Positions 1 through 9,053 of a stretch of DNA of 64,000 nucleotides are shown one piece after another. The translations under genes were made by a program, and so were the position numbers. Source of the stretch: Chloroflexota bacterium (GTDB taxonomy: Bacteria > Chloroflexota > Dehalococcoidia > Tepidiformales > Tepidiformaceae); assembly GCA_016234445.1 (NCBI GenBank), contig JACRBT010000011.1, positions 1 to 64,000 of the forward strand. The letters run 5' to 3'. How positions within the stretch are numbered: the first letter of the stretch is position 1; each line of letters begins with the position of its first letter. The notes under the pieces are model-generated. The model was given only the letters and a program-made list of their open reading frames with translations, searched no databases and was not told the origin of the DNA.

Positions 1-2
1 AG

Positions 3-266
3 TCGGCGAAGGTGGACGAGTACACGAACGCGTTGAACACGGAGTTCGACATCGCCAAGCGCCAGGAGCTGTGCAAGAACACGGCCCGGGAGCTGATCAA
101 GATCCATGGTGGCGGGATCCCGTACAACATGGTGAACATCAACAACAACCTGTTCTGGAACTACTACAAGGGCGGCGAGGCCCAGCCGTTCATCACCTCG
201 CCGAACTTCGGCAAGGACGTGTACTTCGACCAGAAGGACCCGACCTGGACGGGCCGGCCGGCCTAA
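3..266 (+). CDS. ABC transporter substrate-binding protein, family 5 (peptide/nickel type), C-terminal fragment
   Basis: This is the last 87 codons of a gene that begins before the window; the frame is open to the left edge and stops at TAA 264-266. The visible part (EYTNALNTEFD, then an amphipathic stretch, then IPYNMVNINNN and a terminal KDPTWTGRPA) looks like the C-terminus of periplasmic or lipid-anchored oligopeptide-binding proteins of SBP family 5. The family call rests mainly on context: one DppB-like and two DppC-like permease genes follow on the same strand. The ligand cannot be predicted. The missing N-terminus should carry the signal peptide. Confidence 0.7.
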   Translation, partial: SAKVDEYTNALNTEFDIAKRQELCKNTARELIKIHGGGIPYNMVNINNNLFWNYYKGGEAQPFITSPNFGKDVYFDQKDPTWTGRPA

Positions 267-295
267 CCAGGGTCCTTCGCCAGCGGGCGAACTTG

Positions 296-325
296 CGGCG
301 CCCTCTCCATCGTGGGAGGGCGCCG
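296..325 (+). terminator. Strong stem-loop after the substrate-binding gene, terminator-like
   Basis: CGGCGCCCTC (296-305) pairs with GAGGGCGCCG (316-325), a perfect 10-bp stem with a 10-nt loop, 30 nt after the stop codon. Only a weak pyrimidine stretch (TTCC) follows, so it may act as a partial terminator or 3'-end stabiliser that lowers permease expression relative to the binding protein. It lies in the 277-nt gap between the binding protein and the permeases. Confidence 0.5.
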
Positions 326-391
326 TTCCATACCCCAAATTGCGCGAGGGGACTCGACGGCGCTCTGGCGCATCGCGTAGACTCCGCGCAC

Positions 392-414
392 CCCACCGGT
401 GGGTGACTACCGGT
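392..414. promoter_or_regulatory. Palindrome CCCACCGGTGGG plus a second ACCGGT, possible operator
   Basis: A perfect 12-bp palindrome at 392-403 has core ACCGGT (395-400), and the same hexamer recurs at 409-414, 14 bp further on. It lies about 40 bp upstream of the candidate -35 box of the permease promoter. It could be an activator or repressor site, but short GC palindromes are common in such DNA, so this is tentative. Confidence 0.25.
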
Positions 415-454
415 CCGGGCCTGGAGAACAGGCAAGGACCGGAGGCCCACCCCG

Positions 455-485
455 TTGAACACGGCGGCGCCGTGCGGTCTATACT
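455..485 (+). promoter_or_regulatory. Candidate promoter of the permease genes (TTGAAC-N19-TATACT)
   Basis: TTGAAC (455-460) and TATACT (480-485) are separated by 19 nt. This would start RNA near 492, giving a leader of about 50 nt that ends in the Shine-Dalgarno sequence GAGGAGGA (531-539) before the ATG at 544. It implies that the permeases can be transcribed apart from the binding protein. Confidence 0.5.
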
Positions 486-543
486 TCGCTGCTGGCCCCC
501 GGGAGGGGCATCACCCGCCGGGTGGCGAATCTGAGGAGGACGG

Positions 544-1518
544 ATGAGGAACTACATCATCAGGCGGACGCTGATCAACATCCCCGTGATCTTGCTGGTC
601 GCGACGATGGTGTTCTTCGCCACCAACGTGCTTCCCGGGGACTTCGTTGCCCAGCGCATCGCCGCGAACAACCCAACCCCCACCAGCAGCCCTGAAGAGG
701 TCGAGGCCCAGATTCAGAAGATCCGCGAGGACCTTGGCATCGACGACCCGATCGCCATCCGCTACGTGAAGTACCTTGGCGACCTTGTCCGGGGTGACTT
801 TGGCACCTCCTACCAGAGCGGGCGGAGCGCCATCCGGGACTTCAGGGAAGGCATCCCCTACACGCTCCAGCTTTCGCTGATGGCTTTCACCATCGCCCTG
901 CTGACGAGCATCCCGATTGGAATCATCTCGGCCATCCGCCAGGATTCGCCGATCGACTACTTCCTGCGCTTCTTCGCGATCCTGGCGGTGGCGGCGCCGA
1001 ACTTCTGGGTCGCGACGATGCTGCTGCTGTACGTGGTCCGTTGGAAGCTCTGGGACATCCAGCTCACCGAGCACCCGTTGCTCTGGGAGGACCCGATAGG
1101 CAGCCTCAAGCTCTTCGTCATCCCGGCGGTGGCGGGTGGGCTCGCTGGCGGCGCGGGGATCATGCGCCTGCTCCGCTCGCAGATGCTGGAAGTGCTCCGC
1201 CAGGACTACATCCGGACCGCCTGGGCGAAGGGCGTGCGGGAGCGGGTCATCATCGTCCGGCACGCGCTGAAGAATGCCCTGATCCCGGTGCTGACCGTCA
1301 TTGGCCTGACGATCGCCGGTCTTCTGAGTGGGAACGTCGTCTTCGAATACCTCTTCGGTATCCCGGGGGTCGGCAACCGCATCCTTACAGCCATCAACAA
1401 GCGCGACGTGCCGGTCGTCCAGGCGTTCGTGGTGATCATCGCCACGTTCGTCGTCTTCGTTAACCTTGCGATCGACCTGCTCTACGGCATCATCGATCCG
1501 CGCATCCGATTCTCTTAG
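544..1518 (+). CDS. ABC transporter permease, DppB/OppB-like
   Basis: A 324-residue inner-membrane permease of the peptide/nickel (DppB) family. It starts with a transmembrane helix at about residues 9-29, followed by an external segment, four to five more helices, and the cytoplasmic EAA loop around YIRTAWAKGVRERVIIV, which docks to the ATPase. The ATG at 544 is preceded by a strong GAGGAGGA. The downstream DppC-like gene starts 12 nt after the stop, so the two form a heterodimeric channel cotranscribed from the promoter near 455-485. No ATPase gene lies in the window after the permeases, so the ATPases must be elsewhere. Substrate is unknown. Confidence 0.9.
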   Translation: MRNYIIRRTLINIPVILLVATMVFFATNVLPGDFVAQRIAANNPTPTSSPEEVEAQIQKIREDLGIDDPIAIRYVKYLGDLVRGDFGTSYQSGRSAIRDFREGIPYTLQLSLMAFTIALLTSIPIGIISAIRQDSPIDYFLRFFAILAVAAPNFWVATMLLLYVVRWKLWDIQLTEHPLLWEDPIGSLKLFVIPAVAGGLAGGAGIMRLLRSQMLEVLRQDYIRTAWAKGVRERVIIVRHALKNALIPVLTVIGLTIAGLLSGNVVFEYLFGIPGVGNRILTAINKRDVPVVQAFVVIIATFVVFVNLAIDLLYGIIDPRIRFS

Positions 1519-1530
1519 GCGAGGCTTCAC

Positions 1531-2613
1531 ATGGCTCAAGAGCAGGGCGTCATTCAACTACCCGGCGTGGGCATCCCCCGGAGCCTCAGCGATCGGCCGC
1601 TGCCGGTGCGGATGCTCGTGCATTTCGGCCGATTCATGACCACGAAGCCGCTCGGCGGGGTCGGGGTCGTCGTCATCCTTCTCGTCATCCTCATGGCGGT
1701 CTTCGCCCCCTTCGTTTCGCGCTACGACCCGGAGGCCGTCTCGACGACATCGAGCCCCGAGTGCGGGACCACCGAGCTGGAGGCGCTGAAGACGGCGACG
1801 GGCTGCTACAGCCCCCTGTTGATTGAGATGGCCGACTCCAACCCGATCGTCCGCCTCACCTACTCTTCGGAGTTGTTCCAGAAAGGGGAGGTCATCCAGA
1901 CGATCGCTTCGCCGTCGAGTGCCCATTGGCTGGGCACCGACAAGGTTGGGCGCGACCTCTGGTCCCGGATCATCTACGGGTCGCGGTTGGCCCTCCTCGT
2001 TGGCGTGGGCGCGGCCCTCATCGCCGTGATCATTGGGACCACCCTCGGGGTTGTCAGCGCCTACTTCGGTGGGCTGGTGGACATGGTCTTGCAGCGCCTG
2101 ACTGATGCGTTCTTCGCCTTCCCCGCGCTCATCCTGCTCCTGCTCTTCTCCCAGGTGGTGGAGGATCCCAACAAGTACTTCAACACGGTTGCCCTTGGGA
2201 TTGTGGGCATCGCCAGCGTCACCCGGATCGCCCGGAGCGCCGTCCTTTCGACGCGTGAGGAGGTTTACGTCCTCGCGGCGCGGACGGTGGGAGCTTCCGA
2301 CCCGCGGATCATGGCCCGGCACATCCTGCCAAACATCATGGCGCCGCTGATCGTCATCTTCACGACGTCGATCGGCGTCTACATCCTGGCGGAGGCAAGC
2401 CTGGCCTTCATCGGCCTGGGCGACCCGGTCGCGGTCTCCTGGGGCAAGATGGTCAACGAGGCCCGTCAGCTGGGCCCGGCCAAGCCGCTGATGGCACTCT
2501 TCGTCGGCTCGGCCCTCACGGTGACGGTGCTCGGCTTCAACCTCGCCGGGGATGCGCTTCGCGACGTCCTCGACCCGCGCCTCCGTGGCCGCGGTGGCCG
2601 CGCCGGCTTCTAG
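1531..2613 (+). CDS. ABC transporter permease, DppC/OppC-like, copy 1
   Basis: A 360-residue DppC-family permease, longer than the usual ~300. An N-terminal helix (about residues 46-66) is followed by an extracytoplasmic insertion of roughly 60 residues holding two cysteines (SPECGTTE and TGCYSPLL), before the conserved WLGTDKVGRDLWSRIIYGSR segment and the transport domain. The EAA loop is visible around EEVYVLAARTVGASDPRIM. It starts 12 nt after the DppB-like gene and probably pairs with it. The two cysteines could form an external disulfide; this is inference. A near-copy follows at 2715. Confidence 0.88.
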   Translation: MAQEQGVIQLPGVGIPRSLSDRPLPVRMLVHFGRFMTTKPLGGVGVVVILLVILMAVFAPFVSRYDPEAVSTTSSPECGTTELEALKTATGCYSPLLIEMADSNPIVRLTYSSELFQKGEVIQTIASPSSAHWLGTDKVGRDLWSRIIYGSRLALLVGVGAALIAVIIGTTLGVVSAYFGGLVDMVLQRLTDAFFAFPALILLLLFSQVVEDPNKYFNTVALGIVGIASVTRIARSAVLSTREEVYVLAARTVGASDPRIMARHILPNIMAPLIVIFTTSIGVYILAEASLAFIGLGDPVAVSWGKMVNEARQLGPAKPLMALFVGSALTVTVLGFNLAGDALRDVLDPRLRGRGGRAGF

Positions 2614-2642
2614 CCGCCGGCGGCCTCAGAAAGCGATTCCCA

Positions 2643-2680
2643 GGCGGGCCCGGTCCAGGCCGGGCCCGCCTGCTTGTCTT
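2643..2680 (+). terminator. Rho-independent-type terminator after dppC copy 1
   Basis: GGCGGGCCCGG (2643-2653) pairs perfectly with CCGGGCCCGCC (2660-2670), an 11-bp stem with a 6-nt loop, followed by the T-rich tail TGCTTGTCTT. It separates the first transport operon from the second DppC-like gene. Confidence 0.7.
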
Positions 2681-2706
2681 GCGGGGATGACGATGACAGC
2701 TACGAT
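2679..2706 (+). promoter_or_regulatory. Candidate leaderless promoter of dppC copy 2 (TTGCGG-N16-TACGAT)
   Basis: TTGCGG at 2679-2684 and TACGAT at 2701-2706 are 16 nt apart, and the ATG at 2715 follows the -10 box after 8 nt. No Shine-Dalgarno sequence is present, so the transcript probably begins at or next to the start codon. Confidence 0.5.
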
Positions 2707-2714
2707 AACTCCCA

Positions 2715-3830
2715 ATGTCTGAACGCGAAGCTTCCCTGCTACAGGTTATGGACGGCATCCCGACGAGCCTGAGCGACCGTCCCGGCTGGCAGCGGGCGCT
2801 GGTCCACGTGGGCCGTTTCTTCGGCCGGAAGCCCCTCGGGGGCGCCGGCGTGGCACTCATCTTCGCGGTCTTGTTTATGGCGGCGTTCGCGCCGGCGGTC
2901 GCGCCCCACAACCCGGAGGCAGTCGCCAGGACCAGCCGCCCCGCCTGCGACGCGGAGACGGAGCGGCTCATCCAGGAGGCGCTCGCGGCCGGCACCCCGT
3001 TGCTCGCGACCGCACCGCAATGCTACAGCCCCTTCCTCCTCACCCGTGCCGAAACCGACCCGCTCATTCGCCTGAAGTTCCCCTCGGAGCTGTTCCAGCA
3101 GGGCGAGATCGTCGAAACGATCGCCTCGCCGTCGCGGGCGCACCCACTTGGCACCGACTTGCGCGGCCGGGATCTGCTCTCGCGGATCATCTACGGGTCG
3201 CGGCTGGCGCTCCTCGTCGGGGTCGGCGCGGCGCTGATTGCCGTGACGTTCGGGACCATCTTCGGCGTGGTCAGCGCGTATTTCGGCGGCTGGGTCGACA
3301 TGGGGATCCAGCGGGTCACGGACGCGCTCTTCTCGTTCCCGCCGCTGATCCTCCTGCTCGTCTTTTCGCAGGTGGTACAGGACCCGAACAAGTACTGGAA
3401 CACGATCGCGCTCGGGATCATCGGCGTGGCGGGCGTGGTCCGGGTTGCGCGCTCGGCGGTGCTCACCGCCCGCGAGGAGGTCTACGTGCTGGCGGCCCGC
3501 ACGGTGGGGGCGAGCGACCGGCGCGTGATGGCGCGGCACATCCTGCCGAACATCCTGGCGCCGCTGATCGTGGTGTTCACGACGTCGATCGGCGCCTACA
3601 TCCTCGCCGAGGCGGGGCTGGCGTTCATCGGTCTCGGCGACCCCACCGCGATTTCCTGGGGGAAGATGGTCAACGAAGGCCGGGCACTGGGTCCCGCGAA
3701 GCCGCTGATGGCGCTCTTCGTCGGCTCGGCCCTGACGCTGACCGTGCTCGGCTTCAACCTTGCCGGCGACGCGCTCCGGGACGTGCTTGACCCGCGCCTC
3801 CGAGGCCGCGGCGGGCGCGCCGGGTTCTAG
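2715..3830 (+). CDS. ABC transporter permease, DppC/OppC-like, copy 2
   Basis: A 371-residue paralogue of the preceding permease. From the start (GIPTSLSDRP versus GIPRSLSDRP) to the shared C-terminus DPRLRGRGGRAGF the two match closely, and both carry the extra external segment with a Cys pair (here RPACDAET and PQCYSPFL, with a longer spacer). The copy has its own terminator-isolated promoter, so it may be swapped with copy 1 to change specificity or expression. It has no DppB partner or ATPase beside it. Start: the ATG at 2715, 8 nt after TACGAT. Confidence 0.87.
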   Translation: MSEREASLLQVMDGIPTSLSDRPGWQRALVHVGRFFGRKPLGGAGVALIFAVLFMAAFAPAVAPHNPEAVARTSRPACDAETERLIQEALAAGTPLLATAPQCYSPFLLTRAETDPLIRLKFPSELFQQGEIVETIASPSRAHPLGTDLRGRDLLSRIIYGSRLALLVGVGAALIAVTFGTIFGVVSAYFGGWVDMGIQRVTDALFSFPPLILLLVFSQVVQDPNKYWNTIALGIIGVAGVVRVARSAVLTAREEVYVLAARTVGASDRRVMARHILPNILAPLIVVFTTSIGAYILAEAGLAFIGLGDPTAISWGKMVNEGRALGPAKPLMALFVGSALTLTVLGFNLAGDALRDVLDPRLRGRGGRAGF

Positions 3831-3870
3831 TCGGCCGGACGTGACCCGTGTGCGAGTGAGGTGACGGTTG

Positions 3871-4635
3871 ATGGCACTGCGACAGGTTGTAGCCCTGGGG
3901 GGCGGCGGCTTTTCCGAGGAACCCGACAACCCCTTGCTCGATGATTTCATCCTGGGTCTCCGCGAGAGCGATTGTCCGTCCGTCTGCTTCGTTCCCACCG
4001 CCAGCGGTGACGCCGACAAGTACATCGCCAAGTTCTACGCGAGCTTCGCACCGCCTCGTGCCAGGCCGTCGCACGTGTCGCTCTTTCACCCGAAGACGCT
4101 TGACGACTTCCCGGAGACAGCCATCGACGCTCGGGACGACATCGAGTCGCATCTCCTGTCCCAAGACGTCGTCTACGTCGGGGGTGGAAACACTCCCGCG
4201 ATGCTCGCCGTCTGGCGAATCCACGGCATCGACCGGATGCTTCGGACAGCCTGGGAACGCGGCGTTGTCTTGTGCGGCATCAGTGCCGGCTCACTCTGTT
4301 GGTTCGAGTCGGGCCTGACCGGCGCGTTTGGTCAGGGGCTTGTGCCGTTGCACGACGGGCTAGGACTGCTGCGCGGCAGCCACTGCCCGCATTACGACAG
4401 CGAGCCCGGGCGCCAACCCACCTACAGGAAGTTGGTGGCGAGCGGAGATCTCGACGAGGGCTGGGCGGCGGACGACGGAACAGCTCTTCATTTCGTGGAC
4501 CGTGAATTCCGCGCGGCCGTCTCTTCGCGCCCGGCAGCTCGTGCCTTTCGGGTCACAAGAGAGGGTCAGGAGAGTCAGGAACTCCCTCTTCCAGTGCGAT
4601 TTCTCGGGGACCCAAGCCGTCACAGTCCGGACTAG
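3871..4635 (+). CDS. pepE: Peptidase E (family S51, cyanophycinase-like fold)
   Basis: A 254-residue cytoplasmic serine peptidase of family S51, which removes N-terminal aspartate from dipeptides. The nucleophile elbow GISAGS has its serine near residue 138, set in a GVVLCGISAGSLCWFESG context typical of the family, and the N-terminal LGGGGFSEEP loop is also typical. HCPHYD later in the sequence may supply the catalytic histidine. I chose ATG 3871 over the TTG just before it. It may salvage peptides brought in by the upstream transporter, but this is inferred only from proximity. Its stop overlaps that of glcF on the other strand by 4 bp (CTAG). Confidence 0.82.
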   Translation: MALRQVVALGGGGFSEEPDNPLLDDFILGLRESDCPSVCFVPTASGDADKYIAKFYASFAPPRARPSHVSLFHPKTLDDFPETAIDARDDIESHLLSQDVVYVGGGNTPAMLAVWRIHGIDRMLRTAWERGVVLCGISAGSLCWFESGLTGAFGQGLVPLHDGLGLLRGSHCPHYDSEPGRQPTYRKLVASGDLDEGWAADDGTALHFVDREFRAAVSSRPAARAFRVTREGQESQELPLPVRFLGDPSRHSPD

Positions 4636-5936
4636 CTGGAGTCGGCGGCGGCGGACTGCGCTTCGTCGAGGAGTTCGGCGATGTGCATGACCCGGGCGGT
4701 GATTCCGGCCTCGCGGACGGCGGCCTCGTACTGAAGCTGGCACCCCGGGTTGGCGGTGACGATGACGTCCGGCGCGGCATCGCGGAACTGCGAGGCCTTG
4801 CGGGACCGTAGTTCCGCGGACATGGCGGGCTGGACGAGGCTGTAGAGCCCGGCGGCGCCGCAACAGAGGTCGGCGCCCGGCGTTTCCACGAGGTCGCAGC
4901 CGTCGATCGTTCGGAGGAGGTTGCGGGGTTGTTCGCGGATGCGCTGGGCGTGGGCGAGGTGGCAGGGGTCCTGGTAGGTGACCCGGGCCGGGAAGCTGGC
5001 TGCAGGCTGTTCCGCGAGGGCGGCGGCGTATTCGGTGAAGTCACGGACGCGGGCGGCGAATTCGCGAGCGCGGGCGGCGTAGGCGGTGTCGCCGGAGAGG
5101 ATGTCGCCATACTCTTTCATCGCCGCTCCACATCCAGCCGAGTTGACCACGATCGGCGCCGGGGCCGTGCCCGCGAGGGCGTCGATGTTGCGGCGGGCAA
5201 GTTCGCGGGCGAAGGCCAGGTCGCCGGCGTGGGCGTGGAGGGCGCCGCAGCAGCCCTGTCCGGCGGATGCGATGGCGGCGACCCCCTGGCGGGCGAGCAC
5301 TCGCGCGGTCGCGCGGTGGACGTCGCCGAAGACTTCGCCCATGACGCAGCCGGTGAAGAGCACGGCGGTTTCGGAAGCCCCCAGCACCGCCGGCAGGGAG
5401 TCGCCGGCACGAAGCGGCTTGCCGATGTGGCGGGGGAGCTGGGCTTCGCCGCGAGCGAGCGCGGGGCCGAGACGCAAGAGCCTGGTCCGGCGGCCGATGC
5501 CTCGCAGGGGCGAGTTCGCGAGCCAGCGCACCGGCGTCACGGCGGCGGCGAGGATGCGTGGCCTCGCCAGCACCCGCCTGAGCAGGAACTTGCGGAGACG
5601 GCGCCCTCCCCGGCCCGTGGAGGCGGCGGTATCCAGCTGGGCGCGGGCGTGTTCCATGATCCGGCCGTAGGGCACGCCGCTCGGGCAGACGGCTTCGCAG
5701 GCGCGGCACTGCAGGCAGAGGTCCCAGTGGCCCTGGACGGCCGCCGTCAGTTCGATCCGCCCTTCCTCAACCGCGCGGGCGAGGTAGATGCGCCCCCGTG
5801 GCGACTCCACCTCCAGCCCGGTCACGGCATAGGTCGGGCAGCTGTTCACGCAGAGGCCGCAGTGGACGCACTTGGCGAGGTCGTCGAGCGCGGGAGCCTC
5901 CGCGGGGTTCGGCCAGTTGGAATGCTTAGATGCCAC
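4632..5936 (-). CDS. glcF: Glycolate oxidase iron-sulfur subunit GlcF
   Basis: A 434-residue Fe-S oxidoreductase. Two ferredoxin-type clusters lie near the N-terminus ([12 protein letters not shown] and [12 protein letters not shown]), each binding a [4Fe-4S] centre. Two CCG-type cysteine domains follow (GCVMGEV...QGCCGALH and PCHLAHAQ...LCCGAAG), as in GlcF and heterodisulfide-reductase relatives. It passes electrons from the flavin subunits to the membrane quinone pool. The GTG start at 5936 overlaps the end of glcE by 11 nt, showing translational coupling in the order glcD-glcE-glcF. Lactate-type substrates cannot be excluded. Confidence 0.9.
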   Translation of the reverse strand: MASKHSNWPNPAEAPALDDLAKCVHCGLCVNSCPTYAVTGLEVESPRGRIYLARAVEEGRIELTAAVQGHWDLCLQCRACEAVCPSGVPYGRIMEHARAQLDTAASTGRGGRRLRKFLLRRVLARPRILAAAVTPVRWLANSPLRGIGRRTRLLRLGPALARGEAQLPRHIGKPLRAGDSLPAVLGASETAVLFTGCVMGEVFGDVHRATARVLARQGVAAIASAGQGCCGALHAHAGDLAFARELARRNIDALAGTAPAPIVVNSAGCGAAMKEYGDILSGDTAYAARAREFAARVRDFTEYAAALAEQPAASFPARVTYQDPCHLAHAQRIREQPRNLLRTIDGCDLVETPGADLCCGAAGLYSLVQPAMSAELRSRKASQFRDAAPDVIVTANPGCQLQYEAAVREAGITARVMHIAELLDEAQSAAADSS

Positions 5937-7116
5937 CGATGAACCTGCTCCGGTTGAAGCGCCCCGCGGGATCGTAGGCGGCCTTCAAACCCTGCATGAG
6001 CGGAAACGACCCCGGCACGTCACCCCAGGTGTCGACCTCTTCGCGGAAGCTGCGGGGGAGGCGTTCGACCACGGCCGAGCCGCCCGCTGACGTGACGGAC
6101 GCCCGCAGCCGCGCCAGCGCCGGCGCAAAGGACCGCAGCGGTGGCAGGCTCGCGGCGTCCCAGGAGGCGCGCAGGACCCCGGCGAGAGGATGGACGACGA
6201 CCGCCGCCGGGCGGAGAGCGTCGAGGTTAGCCGCGGTTGCGGCGGCCTCGGAAGGGAGGGCAACGCAGCGCAGAGAGAGGACGTCGCCGTCGCGGAACCC
6301 GAGGTCGCGGGCTTCGAGGTAGGCGGCGGAGCCATCGACGATCCGGGCGTCGTGGCCGGCGAGGGCGACGGAAGCGCGTGCCGCCGATGGGTGCAGGCGC
6401 AGGTGGAGGCGCCACGCCCCTTCGTGGCGGATCGCGTCGGCGACTTCGGGGCGAAGGTCGGCGCGGAGGACGGCGTCGGCGGCGGCGCAGGCGTCGGACA
6501 GGCTGTCGAAGGTGGCTTCGACGCTGGCGGTTTCGGCACGCGGGAGGACGCGAAGGGCGACTTCGGTGATGATCCCGAGCGTCCCGAGGGAGCCGCACCA
6601 GGTGCGCATGAGGTCATAGCCGGTGACGTTCTTGACCACCCTCCCGCCGGCGCGGACGAACTCGCCGTCGGCCCGGAGGACCGTCATCCCGAGGAGGAAG
6701 TCGCGCGGGCTGCCGTGGCGGGTGCGGAGGGGCCCGGCCGCCCCGGAAGCGAGGGTGCCGCCGATGGTCGCGCGTTCGCCCAGGGGCGGGTCGACCGGTA
6801 GCCACTGCCCGCCCGCGGCGAGGACGCCGGCGAGCTGCCCGAGCGTGACCCCAGCCGGCGCGACCACGGTGAGGTCGTCGCGTTCGTGGTCGATAGGCCC
6901 CGCCAGGCACCGTGCCAGGTCCAGCAGCGCGAAGCGGCCAGCCGGTGCACCGCCGAGGTCAAGCTGGGTCCGTCCGCCCGCCGGGACGAGCGTAAGGTTG
7001 TCGTTCGCGCTCACGATCGCGCGCAGCTCCTCCAGCGTCTCGGGGACGAAGACGGTCTCGGGTTCGCGCCCGCCGACCGTGGGAAGGTGGCCCGCGAGTG
7101 TCTCAGACAAAGGCAT
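5926..7116 (-). CDS. glcE: Glycolate oxidase FAD-binding subunit GlcE
   Basis: A 396-residue FAD-binding (PCMH-type) protein. The N-terminal half has the flavin-binding segments [14 protein letters not shown] and [30 protein letters not shown], then [22 protein letters not shown], which is characteristic of GlcE. The C-terminus ends in [15 protein letters not shown]. The reading frame stays open upstream through glcD in a frame lacking protein character; the real start is ATG 7116, inside the end of glcD (14-nt overlap). It forms the GlcDEF complex that oxidises glycolate to glyoxylate. Confidence 0.9.
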   Translation of the reverse strand: MPLSETLAGHLPTVGGREPETVFVPETLEELRAIVSANDNLTLVPAGGRTQLDLGGAPAGRFALLDLARCLAGPIDHERDDLTVVAPAGVTLGQLAGVLAAGGQWLPVDPPLGERATIGGTLASGAAGPLRTRHGSPRDFLLGMTVLRADGEFVRAGGRVVKNVTGYDLMRTWCGSLGTLGIITEVALRVLPRAETASVEATFDSLSDACAAADAVLRADLRPEVADAIRHEGAWRLHLRLHPSAARASVALAGHDARIVDGSAAYLEARDLGFRDGDVLSLRCVALPSEAAATAANLDALRPAAVVVHPLAGVLRASWDAASLPPLRSFAPALARLRASVTSAGGSAVVERLPRSFREEVDTWGDVPGSFPLMQGLKAAYDPAGRFNRSRFIGGI

Positions 7117-8551
7117 CGGGTCCGGCGGCGCGGATGGCCGCGTCGTTGTGGGCCATCTCGCCGCAACCGGTGCCCCCCGGGAGCAGCTTGCAGGGGTTGA
7201 AGCCGCCGCTGTTGCCGAACACGCCGCGGAGGCGGCCCATGTTGTCGAGGTCGGTTTCGCTGTAGAGCCAGGGCATGAACTGCTGCTTTTCGAAGCCGAT
7301 GCCGTGTTCGCCGCTGAGGGAGCCGCCGGCGTCGACGCAGGCGCGCATGATCTCGGCGCCGGCTTCGAGGACGCGCTTCGTCGCGCCGGGTTCGCGTTCG
7401 TCGAAGGCGATGCAGGGGTGGAGGTTGCCGTCGCCGGCGTGGAAGACGTTCGCGATCGGGAGGCCGTAGCGTTCGCTGACTTCGCCGACGCGGGCCATGA
7501 CCTCGACGAGCTTCGAGCGCGGGACGACCCCGTCGAGGATGTAGTAGTTGGGGGCGATGCGGCCGAGGGAGCCGATGGCGCCCTTGCGGCCCTTCCAGAG
7601 GAGTTCGCGGGTGGCCGCATCGCGGGCGACGCGGACCTCTTTGGCGCCGTTTTCCATGCAGGCGGCCCGGGCCGAGGTTGCCTGGGGCTCAACGACGTCG
7701 GCAATGCCGTCGAGTTCGACGAGGAGCACGGCGCCGGCGTCTGGCGGGTAGCCGCATTGGAGCCCGGCCTCGGCGGCCTGGAGGGTGGTCCGGTCCATCA
7801 TCTCCATCGCGGCAGGGATCATGCCGGCGGCGATGATGCTGGAGACGGTGTGGCTGGCCTGTTCGATGGTGTCGAAGATGGCGAGGAGGGTGACGATCGA
7901 GGCCGGGAGGGGGAGCAGCCGGACGACCACTTTTGTGGCGATCCCCAGGGTGCCTTCGGAGCCGATGAAGGCGCCCCGGAGGTCGTAGCCTGGGGTGTCG
8001 GCGACGTGTCCGCCGAGCCAGGTGATGTCCCCGGCGGCGGTCACGACCTCAAGCCCGAGGACGTGGTTGGTGGTGACCCCGAGTGCGAGGCAATGGGGGC
8101 CGCCGGCGTTTTCGGCGACGTTCCCGCCGATGGTGCAGGCCTTCTGGCTGCTCGGGTCCGGCGCATAGAAGAGCCCGTGGACCGCGGCAGCCTCGGAGAG
8201 CTGGATGTTCGGGAGCCCGGGTTCGACGACGGCGATCCGGTTCGCCGGGTCGATTTCGAGGATGCGGCGCATGCGGGCGGTGGCGATGACGACGCCGCGC
8301 CGGGCCGGGACCGAGCCGCCGCTGAGCCCCGTGCCGGCGCCGCGGGGGGTGATCGCGACTCCCAGCGCGTTGCAGAGCCGCACGACCTCGGCGACCTCTT
8401 CCGTGTTTGCCGGGAAGACAACCGCATAGGGGGCGCTGCGCTCTATCGTGCCATCGAATTCGTAGACGAGGAGGTCTTCCGGCCGCCAGAGCACGTTCGC
8501 GTCCCCGCAGATGCGGGAGAGGCCGCCGACGAGTTCGCGGCGCGTCGTCAT
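7103..8551 (-). CDS. glcD: Glycolate oxidase catalytic subunit GlcD
   Basis: A 482-residue flavoprotein of the FAD-linked oxidase family. It shows the PCMH motif [14 protein letters not shown], then [20 protein letters not shown], and the C-terminal oxidase domain with [11 protein letters not shown] and SGEHGIG. Together with glcE and glcF it encodes a complete glycolate (2-hydroxyacid) dehydrogenase. ATG 8551 overlaps the stop of the upstream Fur-family gene in a TCAT/ATGA arrangement, so the regulator and the enzyme are translationally coupled. The frame continues 8 codons further upstream, but that extension lies inside the regulator gene. Confidence 0.92.
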   Translation of the reverse strand: MTTRRELVGGLSRICGDANVLWRPEDLLVYEFDGTIERSAPYAVVFPANTEEVAEVVRLCNALGVAITPRGAGTGLSGGSVPARRGVVIATARMRRILEIDPANRIAVVEPGLPNIQLSEAAAVHGLFYAPDPSSQKACTIGGNVAENAGGPHCLALGVTTNHVLGLEVVTAAGDITWLGGHVADTPGYDLRGAFIGSEGTLGIATKVVVRLLPLPASIVTLLAIFDTIEQASHTVSSIIAAGMIPAAMEMMDRTTLQAAEAGLQCGYPPDAGAVLLVELDGIADVVEPQATSARAACMENGAKEVRVARDAATRELLWKGRKGAIGSLGRIAPNYYILDGVVPRSKLVEVMARVGEVSERYGLPIANVFHAGDGNLHPCIAFDEREPGATKRVLEAGAEIMRACVDAGGSLSGEHGIGFEKQQFMPWLYSETDLDNMGRLRGVFGNSGGFNPCKLLPGGTGCGEMAHNDAAIRAAGPDAFV

Positions 8552-8985
8552 CGGTCGCCTTCGGGGATCTGGCACTCGCGGCAGAGGCCGAAGATGGCGA
8601 AGTGGTGGAGGTCGGGGGCGAATCCGAAGTCCTTCTCGATGCGCGCGGCAAGGTCGTCAAGGTAGCTGTGGTCGAGTTCGGCGATGTCTTCGCAGCTGGT
8701 GCAGATGAGGTGGTGGTGGGGCTGCTCGGGCGCCCATTCGAAGACCGCGTCGCCGCTGCCCATGTCGGTCTCGGTGGCGAGCCTCATCCGCTTGAGGACG
8801 TCGAGGGTGCGGTAGACGGTGCTGACGTCGACGAAGGGGTAGACCTCGCGGACCTGGTCGGCGATGTGGGCGGCGGTAAGGTGGCCGTCGGCGTGACGGA
8901 GCGCGCGGACAATCATCATCCGTTGGGGGGTGAGCTTGTGGCCGGCGCGGCGGAGGAGGTCCGCGGTTTCGTCTTCGCAACTCAT
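8548..8985 (-). CDS. Fur-family transcriptional regulator (Fur/PerR/Zur type)
   Basis: A 145-residue metal-dependent regulator. The N-terminal winged helix shows KLTPQRMMIVRALRHADGHLTA and the recognition segment VDVSTVYRTLDVL. The C-terminal dimerisation domain carries HHHLICTSCEDI and a second Cys pair in CRECQ, forming a structural zinc site of the CXXC...CXXC type. Which metal or peroxide it senses cannot be told. It heads the glycolate oxidase operon and overlaps glcD by 4 nt, so it probably regulates this operon, itself, or both. A TAGACT box (8995-9000, minus strand) lies 9 nt before the ATG and could be its -10 element. Confidence 0.9.
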   Translation of the reverse strand: MSCEDETADLLRRAGHKLTPQRMMIVRALRHADGHLTAAHIADQVREVYPFVDVSTVYRTLDVLKRMRLATETDMGSGDAVFEWAPEQPHHHLICTSCEDIAELDHSYLDDLAARIEKDFGFAPDLHHFAIFGLCRECQIPEGDR

Positions 8986-9053
8986 GCGAATCTCAGTCTA
9001 CAGGGAGTCGATGCTGGAGGGCCTGCGGCGGGGGGCGCGAAGGGCTAAGCCGC

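Noticed and set aside
511-1557. Minus-strand open frame of 348 codons opposite the first permease
   Set aside because: It is Asp/Arg/His-rich with no membrane or domain pattern, and lies across a clear DppB-like gene on the plus strand.
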